The notes beneath the pieces were generated by a model. It searched no databases, was not told where the DNA came from, and saw nothing but the letters and a program-made list of their open reading frames with translations. Below are positions 47,953 through 56,779 of a stretch of 64,000 nt of DNA, piece after piece. Within the stretch, counting starts at the first letter, position 1. The number at the start of each line of letters is the position of its first letter. Made by a program: the position numbers and the translations under genes. Source of the stretch: Cristatella mucedo (Eukaryota; Bryozoa; Phylactolaemata; Cristatellidae); assembly GCA_009760855.2 (NCBI GenBank), contig WPIO01000065.1:755001-819000 (forward strand), given 5' to 3'.

Positions 47953-48150
47953 ATGCGAGCTAAAGAGGATGCCGTTATTCCTGGAGAAGCAGCCGACGTG
48001 ATGAATTTCGCACCGCATCGAACTTCTAATGGTGGCGTTCAGGCTCGAGCAAATCGTTTGTTCTTTGAGGGCAATACAGTTATTGGCAGTTTCTTTCTTT
48101 TATTTAAATACCGCCGTGACTTATTTTGTGCCAGATGTAATATAATATAA
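47953..48150 (+). CDS. conserved short ORF of unknown function (unit B)
   Basis: Partner of the ORF at 21,063-21,251. It begins MRAKEDAVIPGEAADVMNF, stays in frame over the shared length, and then runs into the later LINE insertion at about 48,138, which supplies its last codons and stop. Its native C-terminus is therefore disrupted. No domain is recognised. Confidence 0.25.
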   Translation: MRAKEDAVIPGEAADVMNFAPHRTSNGGVQARANRLFFEGNTVIGSFFLLFKYRRDLFCARCNII

Positions 48151-48438
48151 TGTATTTCCATCTGTAACTCCACAAAGATATAAGGACTAAGTGGGTGTTA
48201 CGCAGGAGAGCTTTGTATAGCGTCTCACAGCCTAAGCGGCTTTCACTACGCATTCGGTAGACAACAGACTTTGTCTCACGCAACAAAGAGAAAGTGGGAA
48301 GCATAGCAGAGTCAGGAGAGCAGTTTAGGTAGTGAGTATCATGGAAGTAGCCTCTTCTAGAAAAGGATGAGCCATAGTCGGCAGCAGGAGAGTATTTGTC
48401 GTTGCTTTAGAATGGTGGAAGCAAGTTTCACAGTCTTA
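48138..48438 (-). mobile_element. second LINE family, 3' end inserted in unit B
   Basis: The tail TAATATAATATAATGTA is followed by TCCATCTGTAACTCCACAAAG, then a sequence like 42,603-43,046. Absent from unit A at about 21,247. Its far end is followed at once by the solo LTR. Confidence 0.8.
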
Positions 48439-48443
48439 TAGCG

Positions 48444-48722
48444 TGTAGTTTGAGTGTATGCCGGCTCCTCTGATGAGCCTGTGATGTGGCATGGACACAG
48501 GCCGGTAACCGCTGGTGGCCAGATGGTGCATTCACCATCAGGGTCGGCCGCTGCACGTTGTGGTCCTCGATGAATCATCGGGGTCAACCATGGGACTGGA
48601 TGAGTGGGAGGGGACTCGAGTGTGAGAAGGGGGCGAAGGCAGTCGTGCGTCTTGCTGCTCCGTGCCTTGTGCAATAAACCGTTGGCTTTGTTCTGGGCCA
48701 GCGTTCCGTATGCCGAACCACA
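48444..48722 (+). mobile_element. solo LTR, 279 bp, perfect 5-bp target duplication
   Basis: TAGCG flanks it at 48,439-48,443 and 48,723-48,727. It starts TGTAGTTTGAG and ends CCGAACCACA, with AATAAA at 48,673-48,678, about 45 bp before the end. This is the expected layout of a long terminal repeat left by recombination between two LTRs. The family is shared with 45,607-46,104; the superfamily is unknown without internal genes. Confidence 0.85.
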
Positions 48723-49504
48723 TAGCGGACCCAGTGGAGTAGCCAGAGGGCAGGGGGAGGGGGCATTTGTCCCCCCTTCCCCCTCTGCAGGGGGTAGCGA
48801 TCTGGGCCGCCCCTATACCAATGCCCAGCAACCGTCACCTAGAACGAAATGATATCTTAATTCCACTCGATGAGCAACCGCCGAGTTCGCGCCAAAAAAC
48901 CGTTATTTTTCGGTATAATTTTTCATTAACTGTGGTTCAAGCCCTGCCTACTTACGTTTGCCTCTTACGCGGTACCACTAATCTAGGATCCATCGTTGTA
49001 CCAGCGTCATGTGTGCTTGCCATTCAGTGCTTTAGTGGCCGCACTTTGCATAACTTGAATATATGTCTAAGACTGCGAAACTGTGAAGAGGCAGTAGCGT
49101 CTCGAAATGGTACAACGCGGTAATTTGTAGCATACAGCTCTGTGCTTTAACTCGTACACTAGTTTGTCAATGTTTATTCGAGCTTCGCTTGCTTTCAATA
49201 GCAATGCATCGTTTACAATATATCCAATAGGAAGGCTTAGCATTATTGTCTGTAGCAAGCCAGGTTAGCTAGTTTGCTTGTTAGTTTCTTAGTAAGTCCG
49301 TCACTGTCATCGCGCCTAACATTGTGCCACGTGTGATATTCATACTACTAGTAAGACGATACAGCAGTAATCATGTCACACGTCAAAAAAGGGGAAATAA
49401 GGGGAGATAATGTTCAAACTTGTGTCGGTTGATGCAGCATGCAACATATTGTGGCTGAAATTCATTTGCTTTGCTGCGCCCGCCTTTGTTAATCGACGCC
49501 TCGC

Positions 49505-49670
49505 TCGTTTGGCCCAGTGGTTAAGGTGCTCGCCGCGAACCAAGGTCAATGTGAAAGTATTTTATGACCGAGGTGGACGGCTCGAGCCACGTGGCATACT
49601 TGAAGGGCCTGAGTAGAGCTTAAGTTCTCTTAGTGCGCTATACAGATGAACTATTGTATCGTATTGTATC
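49505..49670 (+). mobile_element. tRNA-headed SINE with L2-type tail (unit B)
   Basis: Partner of 22,025-22,185, with a better kept A-box region (TTTGGCCCAGTGGTTAAGGTG). The tail AGCTTAAGTTCTCTTAGTGCG is followed by TATTGTATCG repeats. Confidence 0.65.
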
Positions 49671-49994
49671 GATGGATTTGTGCAATGTGCATATAATCTT
49701 CGTGAGGTTCTTCATGGGGTTTACTATATGGCTAATATACTGTAAATTTAAAGATGTAACCATCTGACGTTTCCATGAGTGCAGCTCGATGCTTCGCTAC
49801 CCGGTGCTCACGAATGAATTTCATAAAATTAGATACAGATTCGTATCTGTAAAAATTCTTAGAATATAGAAATTTTAAAGTTCATTTTTTATATCTCCTC
49901 GAATGCAGATTTCGCTCCATTAACTGAGATCTCGAAGCTTGGCAGTCAGTCAGTGAGGAATCGTCAGCTAGGGCAGCAAACACTTACGCCCATC

Positions 49995-50363
49995 TTTCAA
50001 AGCAAAGTTGGACTTATCCGTGGTTTGGTGACGGTGCAGGCTAAGTTTCATATAAACCAGTGGTTTCCGCCGCCGCCACTTTGGACTGGAAAGTTTTCAC
50101 AGCAATGAGTCGGGAACACAAGCAAGCAGAGAAAAAGAGCAGAATCGAAGCGCATCGTATCGTAGACAGCAACTAGAAAACCAGCGATAAAGGAAGCCAC
50201 TCGGCGCCGAACCTTAACAGAAGCATCGCATGCAACATAATTTACAGCTTGAGAAGACGCCGCGAAGAAGAAGAAGCCGCGAGAGCTTCGTTCTGTCAGC
50301 CTTCTGTCTTCAGCTCAGCGAACGCCTCCCTTATAACAAGGCTAAAGCTGAAAGAGACTGAAG
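49995..50363 (+). promoter_or_regulatory. putative promoter and 5' non-coding exon of the GPCR (unit B)
   Basis: TTTCAAAGCAAAGTTGG at 49,995-50,011 is identical to unit C. The exon-like part ends AGAGACTGAAG|GTAAGA at 50,363/50,364, a good donor. The TATA position has decayed (ACATAATTTACAG). The intron would be 50,364-50,858. Confidence 0.45.
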
Positions 50364-50858
50364 GTAAGATTCGAGCACTTTACGAACCAGGTCGCGGTTT
50401 GGAGTCCTTGCCCGACACTAGTCCTGGCTCACCACCAAAGCTGGGCTTATCAGTAGGTCAGCAGAGACTCGGGCCCACATTGTAATGCGACACTGAAATT
50501 TCCAGAGATTTTTTGTGGGTATATGCTGGCTACTCATAATCAGCTCCGTGGGGTTCAATAGCATGCGATGATTAGCCCTAAAATAAACCCATGCCACGGT
50601 GGGCTACTCATCCGAAAACAGATATAATTTCAGTACAAGAGAATTGCTCGGTCTTAATATCGTCTTGGAGAGAGGTGCGGTTCCTTCCTGTCATTATATC
50701 GCTTAATTTCCACGGCTCATCTGAGTCAAAAGCTTGCTCCATTTCTTTGCTCACATCTACTCTCGCGTCTGATTGTAGCATTCAAATGATTGTTTGGTTT
50801 GTTTCCTTACCGAGCCTGAAAATGTGTGCATTTCTGCAGTGCCGCTTTAATTTTCTAG

Positions 50859-51780
50859 ATGGAAGGTAAATTCGTGCCAGAATGCTGGAACACATCGGAT
50901 GATGCAGGTCCAGACATAGCGAAGATTGCAGCATATCATACTGACGTGGCAATCTTAACCGTAAACTCTTTTTACTTGGCGATTACTGCCAAAACTAGCG
51001 ATCGGCGAAGCCGTCTCGGACAACATATGTCATTGGGCTTCCTACTTATCAGCATGATTCAAGCTCTGGTGGGCATCGGACAGCTGGGATATCATGAATT
51101 TTTTCCTGATATTAATCCATATGCGTGCGTAGTTCTAGGCATAGCGCGGCATGCGTCGGCCAACAGCTTGACATTTTTCCTTTCTGGCATAGCATACGAT
51201 AGATTTCTAGTGCTCCAGTATCCCTTGAACTACGAGACATTCTTCTTCCAACGCCGTCCATATTTGATGTCAGCCATTTTCATTGCCATCCCAACGGCAG
51301 CACTGTCTTCGACATCATGGTCAGCAAAATCTTTCTGCTACGACACTTCGTCTGGTTGCATTGGAAGCACATTTGGAGATGCGACAATGAGCGTCTCCGT
51401 TTATCTTGTCATCGTCATGCAAGTATTTTTTCTAGCTTGGTATATCTGCTGCTACGCACGAATATGGAGGATCGCCAGAAAAGCGGCTCGGGGAGAGCTT
51501 CGCCACAGCCGCACAGCGCTGAGGACGCTGGGTATTCTGGGCATTGATCGCTCAATATCCGCTATAGCACCGCTCATTGTTGGTATTGTCGCCTTCTTCC
51601 TCAGTAGAACAAATTGTGCTCTACCGAGCGCTGCTGATTGCTTATGGTGGCAACGAGATTGTGGCTCCGACTATATACGTAGCTTTAGACCAAACATATA
51701 AGACTGCTATAAGGAAAATTATTTGCAAGATAAAGCGCATGGCAGCTAGCAATAGCAGTCCAAACAGTTCTCTTACATAG
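50859..51780 (+). pseudogene. GPCR, unit B paralogue with frameshift in helix 6/7 loop
   Basis: About 84 percent identical in amino acids to the unit A receptor over the first 249 residues, with the same ATG context and helices 1-6. Near 51,605-51,620 it has five fewer bases than unit A, so the frame leaves the receptor sequence and stops at 51,701 (280 aa), without helix 7. The helix 7 and tail coding sequence (NEIVAPTIY ... TAIRK) survives in another frame to 51,780. The polyadenylation signal is also lost. Intracellular stretches (SDRRSRLGQH, YPLNYETFFFQRRPYL, TLGILGIDRS) are unchanged while helices 2, 3 and 5 vary, which suggests a functional past. A short receptor lacking helix 7 could still be made, but signalling is unlikely. 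Confidence 0.8.
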
Positions 51781-51892
51781 ACATTAACCTGGTCTAAGCA
51801 TTAAAAATAACAAGCGCCAGTCTCCGTGTCTCTCTAGCCATCTCTCTCCAACTCTCCCGCTCTTTTCCTCCTCTTTCCTCTCCCCTTTCCTT

Positions 51893-52030
51893 CTCTCTCT
51901 CTCTCTCTCTCACTCTATCTCACAGTCTCCCACTTTATTTCTCTTTCTCTCTCTCTCTCTCTCTCTTTCACTCTCCCTCTCTCTAACTTTCTCTCTCTCT
52001 CTCTTTTCTCTCCCTTTTTCTCTCTCTCTC

Positions 52031-52084
<54 letters not shown>
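51893..52084. repeat. CT-rich tract passing into a GT microsatellite
   Basis: CT runs with interruptions, then about 24 GT units from 52,036. Equivalent to the shorter CT tract at 24,580-24,632. Confidence 0.95.
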
Positions 52085-52087
<3 letters not shown>

Positions 52088-52289
52088 ATCTATAGCATCT
52101 CTTTTTCTCTTAAACTAACCTTATTTTGTAAACGCCACCCAATATCCGAGAGCCTTCGAAAAAGCTCCGTAGGTTAGAGTTCCGTAAATCTGACGGTGGC
52201 CGTGGCAGTGCTAGCTAGTGCACCTGCTGCCTCATGAATTTTTATATTTGAAAACTTATCGAATTAAGAAAATTGTGCTATGTGGATTT

Positions 52290-52990
52290 TATATAATAAT
52301 AATGATGATAATAAATTTGTAGAGCACCCTCAGAGAATGAAATCTCTTCCTTAGCACTTTACATAGCATGTAAAAGTAGCACGATCGCATGGTTAGTAGT
52401 AGAATGCTCAATGTCAACAAGCGTAACATGGTCAGAGATTACATGCACAGGGTCAACGTGAAAATATGGTTTGTCACAGTATGCAAAGTGTCAGCACGCG
52501 TAACCACACGTAGGACAAATCACAAGCGTCAACTAAATTATGTGATAAACAGATTCGTTGTTGACTTTTTTAAATTTCGTCAAATCAGGAGATGTCATGA
52601 CATCACTAAGAGGTGAGTTCCAGGATTTGGGAGCATAAGAACTAAAGGCACGGCTTTCAAAGGATTCGAGGCTCGTACGAGGAGTAGCTCAATGATTTTA
52701 TTCGGAAAAGCTGATGGTACGATGCCTAGCCTGGTCGAAGAGTAAATCTCATAGGAAGGCTGGAGCCAGAAAATGATGAGGCCTAAAATTGAGAGACAGA
52801 ACCCCAAAGTAGATGCGTCGCTTGACAGGGAGCCAGTGCAGATCGGCCAGAAGTAGTGTGATCAGGCAACTTCGACGTTCACGACAGATAAGCCTGGCTG
52901 CAGAGTTTTGCACACACTGTAACCGCACCTGATTTCACAAGCCAGAATACCAGCAAGCAGCGAGTTACAGATGTCGAGACGACATGTCAG
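52290..52990 (-). mobile_element. L2-type LINE 3' part (unit B)
   Basis: Tail AATAATAATGATGATAAT, hairpin CCCTCAGAGAATGAAATC, then the C-terminal coding zone (52,595-52,807). Partner of 24,868-25,490 and slightly longer. Confidence 0.8.
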
Positions 52991-53779
52991 ACATGCATGA
53001 ATCTCACTTGAAGCACCGGAAGGGCATGCAGAGACGCTTGCTTAAATTTACCGGCATTATCACGAGCCATTCTGCACCCCCTCTCTCCCTCTCTCTCTCT
53101 CTCACACACACACTCGGCTGTAAATCACTTTAGCATAAATGTTACCAGGCCTGTTGTAACCAAGGTGGCTAATCTTAAAGCTTGCCTGTGGAACTTAAGG
53201 TTGATATGCAATACAACACTCATTACGCATGACATGATTCTTGACGACAACCTGACTAGTTTTCCTTGAATAAAACCTGGCTTTAATCGAATAACCGTCT
53301 GACCATAACTGACGCCACCGTGACAGGCTTATCTTTCTTGCATACCCTGATCGATCGAAACCAGCGGTGTAGTCGACATTTTAGCATTTTCCTCACTCAG
53401 TTTCAGCCCATTTGCAGTCCCTTCGAAGCTGTCTTTCAAATCTCTTGTTTTGAGTCCCTCCGACAACAAGTGGCCAATGGTGGCAGTAATCCTTGGCCCC
53501 CACAGGAACCAAGTGCTCATTATTTCATATTTCCGTGATCTCATTTCAATTCTTGGTGCAAGAAATTTACCTCTCTTCGTTCTGGATAATTTTAACCTAC
53601 ATTATGCCGATTCAATTGACGCCAAAAAGTGCCACATTTCATGTTCAGTCAGCACACTTTCTCTCGTGGCTTGTGCGCATGATCGCTGTCGTAGCAAGGA
53701 TCACGCACTCGATCAAATACTCCCATAGAATTGAAGGCATTCGTGCCCTAGTATTCGCATGTGCAGACACCTAACTCTA

Positions 53780-54765
53780 TAAAAATTCAGTTTCTTCCCT
53801 TTAATAATGTCTTGTGTAGCAGGCACAATTAACAGTTGAATCTCTCCTTATAATAAGCTAGGCTAGTTAGTCATTTAATCCATCCGTCACAGCCACTGAC
53901 GTCCCGTTTACACTTAGATCTTGGCGTTACATTTTGTACAGTTAAAAAGACTTTACAAAAATGGGTTTAAAAAGAAGGATAGTTTAATAATGTTCGTATG
54001 TAGCTACAACATGTACTCCCGTTGGTGAAATTGATCAATGAAATTCTAGAACTTGACAGCAGTATAGCTGAGTGGGCGTATTGAAAGCTGCCAGAGTGAG
54101 CGAGACCGACCGGAACTCACGCTGCACCTGCCTTTGGTAAGCGATATACGTCGGAACGTCCGTAAGCTTCGTACATGCAACTCGATGCAAATTCGCTGCC
54201 CGGAGCTGACAGATAGACTTTATAAAACTAAATTTAAGTTGTTTATAAGTAATTCCTAAATATACTACTTCTAAATACGTTTTCGTTTGTCCTCCTAGAC
54301 CGACGATTTTTCTCCGAACTCTAAGCTTGGCAGTCAGCGAGGCGGGCTCACCAGCTAGGTCAGCGGACGCTCAGTCCTGCCTTTCAAAGCAAAGTTGGGG
54401 TTTCCATGACTTTTCGCGGGAACAATGTCTGCATGAAGCCTGTGATTTCCGAAGGACATCGTGAACCGACGATGTTTCGCAGCAATGAACATAGAAATAG
54501 AATGCTAGCGAGCGGAGTTTCAGTGTACCTAACGCAGTCAACGACGAGAAAAAAAGCAGCAAAGTCAGTCACTCATGGCGCCGCACTGTCGCAACTCAGC
54601 AGAAACGTCGCATGCAACAAACTCTATAAAAGGAAAGAGACTGAAGAAGAACCCGCGGGAGGTTGGTGCTGTCAAAGCTTAGTGAACGCCTACTCACTTA
54701 TTTCAACGCTAAGACCAGAAAGAGACTGGAGGTAAGCTACTGAAGCTGCTGGCTCGAGCGCTATC
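53780..54765 (+). repeat. truncated third duplication unit C
   Basis: Aligns, with more divergence than A to B, to about 21,740-22,975 and the matching part of B. Shared landmarks are the CTTGGCAGTCAG word, TTTCAAAGCAAAGTTGG, and the donor-like end. It stops just past the donor, so no receptor exon follows. Confidence 0.7.
54382..54731 (+). promoter_or_regulatory. orphan GPCR-type promoter with TATA box (unit C)
   Basis: Carries TTTCAAAGCAAAGTTGG (54,382-54,398), a clear TATAAAAG at 54,625-54,632 about 30 bp before the likely start of the exon-like block, and AGAGACTGGAG|GTAAGC at 54,731/54,732. An ORF of 109 codons (54,406-54,735) crosses it but is not shared by the other copies. Confidence 0.45.
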
Positions 54766-54769
54766 AGTC

Positions 54770-55730
54770 ATCTTCCTTTTATTTATGCCGGTGGCCGATT
54801 TGAATGACTTGGTTAAAACCTCGTTATCCTGAGAACCATTACAAATCTCAATTGTGGTTGCGCTACGTTTTTCTGCGAGGGAAGGCCACAGAGGTAATGG
54901 CATAGGGTCTTCAGGAGGCGAGCTCTTTTTACTAAAATCTTTTAAGGTAGCCACATCGCATGCAGAAATCTCGGAAAATCTCTTAAGGAAGGTCACGGGT
55001 TGCGACTCAGTAATAGCTTTACTTAGAATGGCCCTTTCCGAGGCGTCAATGTGTATAGTTTTTCACTGAAAAAGGCTGAAAAATTTTTGGCCGAGCCGTT
55101 AAGGTGTAGGGAGTGAGACTTCTCAGAGTTGGCATTCCAATTGTTCACCATTTTATAAATCCTATTTGGGTGCGACTGACAGAACTTCAGTTTTCGAATG
55201 AAACAAAATAATCCCTGGACTTTCTAAGCGTCTGGATGTAGACTTGGAGCAATTCTTTGAAATTTGCTAGATCGTTATCAGAGAACAATTTTCTGAAGCA
55301 TCATTCAAGCCTTCGCTCAACACGGGTGCGTCTTTTCAAGTTTTTTTGAATAATTGAAAGGAGTCTCCATGACTCTGTAAACGGACAGAATATACGGGAG
55401 CATGCTCGTTAAGGGCACACCTAGGTTTCATGTTCACTGCTTCAGTGAGGGTATTGAGGCAGTAGACAGTTTTGGAGTAGGTCAAGAAGACCTGCATCAC
55501 AGACCGATTTCAAAAAATTTATCCGGGTCAATGCTCTTTCAAATTGCGTCACTAGAAAACTCGACGTTACGCTGCACATACAACGGAACACGATTACCGT
55601 TTATGTGCGACTATCGAAGAAGAAGTATGAAGGGGTGTTGTGCATGCTGAGATGCTCAGATTTACCTACTCTCAGCGGAGCGAGGCTGGTTGAGGACCTG
55701 CCGCTTAAAGGCTTGGCGTGAGCGAGGGCT
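54770..55730. other. no firm gene
   Basis: A minus-strand ORF at 54,709-54,996 includes SSPPEDPMPLPLW, faintly like the conserved DPIPTWL segment before LINE reverse transcriptases; too weak to call. A tRNA-like patch (GCCGTTAAGGTG) occurs near 55,095. Confidence 0.35.
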
Positions 55731-55734
55731 GGCT

Positions 55735-56045
55735 TGCTTAAGTAAGTTCCTAAATGGTTCGGAGAGAAACTACCGCCTTTAGGTGGAAGGAATTGCTAGC
55801 CATTGGGAAAAGTCTTGAGAGAAAAATTTCATCCGCACCTGTATTGGGCTAGCTTCGCGATACGAGCTGACCGCGCCTCATTGAATAAGCATTGCACACT
55901 AAAAGACCCAGCGGGACAGCTTGCTAGGTGGGTTGACACATTCGGCCAATACGATATACAGTATAAAGTATAGTATATAGTATTACGAGATACAGTATAA
56001 AGCTGCAACTGTGCATTGGAATGCCGACAGCTTGAGTAGCAGATG
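55735..56045 (+). pseudogene. Ty3/gypsy RNase H remnant
   Basis: One frame gives FHPHLYWASFAIRADRASLN followed by LKDPAGQLARWVDTFGQYD, and the next readable piece is HWNADSLS near 56,012. This is the order at the end of the gypsy RNase H domain (TDHxSL, then xGQxARW, then the HGNADALSR boundary). Two frame changes and a stop show decay. It would belong to an LTR retrotransposon polyprotein on the same strand as the integrase remnant at 12.6 kb. Confidence 0.75.
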
Positions 56046-56109
56046 GAATGTTACGAGAGTATCGTTGAAGATCATGCAGACGCTTTATGGGATATGGCTC
56101 GTAAGTAAG

Positions 56110-56179
56110 AAAGAGAGAGGGAGAGAGAGAGAGAGGGAGAGAGAGAGAGGGAGAGAGAGAGAGGGAGAGAGAGAGAGGG

Positions 56180-56210
<31 letters not shown>

Positions 56211-56355
56211 GGGAGAGAGAGAGAGAGAGGGAGATAGAGAGAGAGAGAGAGAGAGAGGGGGGAGAGAGAGCGGGAGAGCGGGAGGAGAGAGAGAGGGAGA
56301 GGGAGAGACAGACAGACAGAGACACAGAGAGAGAGGCAGAGAGGGAGAGAGAGAA
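56110..56355. repeat. GA microsatellite with GGGAGA interruptions
   Basis: About 245 bp of GA and GGGA units. ORFs over 125 codons on both strands (Arg-Glu or Ser-Leu repeats) are artefacts. Confidence 0.97.
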
Positions 56356-56779
56356 ACAAAGACCTACAGCCATCGATGCAGTGGATAAGCGAAAGCAGGT
56401 TAATCCTGCACGAGAAAAGGTCTCTCCCGATAGCAATGTCACCAAGTATTTCTGCTAACACAGAGATATGTGGAGACTCCATCGGGGACTGCTACCGCGA
56501 AAGCAGGTATCTCCACATGCCATGATAAAATCTTGGCTAAACTAGGTGCCTATGAAGTTTAGGTTCGTAATTGAGATTGAAGCGCACAATAAACCAACAG
56601 GTGGACACGGGGGTTAAGCAGACACTAAGTCGTCTGAGGCAGCGTCTCCTTTTTGTTAGCCTTCGTAGCGATATTGAAGAGTGGTACAAATTCATTCTGC
56701 CGGGCATGCTGTGCCAAGAAGGGCCATGCTATGAATTATCATTGCTGTTAATTGCAATGCAGTTACATAGAGCTACCAT

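Larger units (their letters stand above)
39800..53642 (+). repeat. segmental duplication unit B (clearly alignable part)
   Basis: Head-to-tail partner of 14,120-25,690, lengthened by later insertions at 41,155-41,455, 42,603-43,046, 44,275-44,357, 45,607-46,104, 48,138-48,722 and about 53,000-53,425. Stretches 40.7-42.6 and 46.9-47.9 kb are duplicated non-coding DNA without a recognisable gene. Confidence 0.9.

Noticed and set aside
54709-54996. Minus-strand ORF with a possible LINE pre-reverse-transcriptase segment
   Set aside because: The similarity rests on a few residues (EDPMPLPLW), with no supporting sequence on either side.
56011-56482. Arg-Glu and Ser-Leu repeat ORFs on both strands
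   Set aside because: Product of the GA microsatellite; only the first residues (HWNADSLS) carry gypsy signal.
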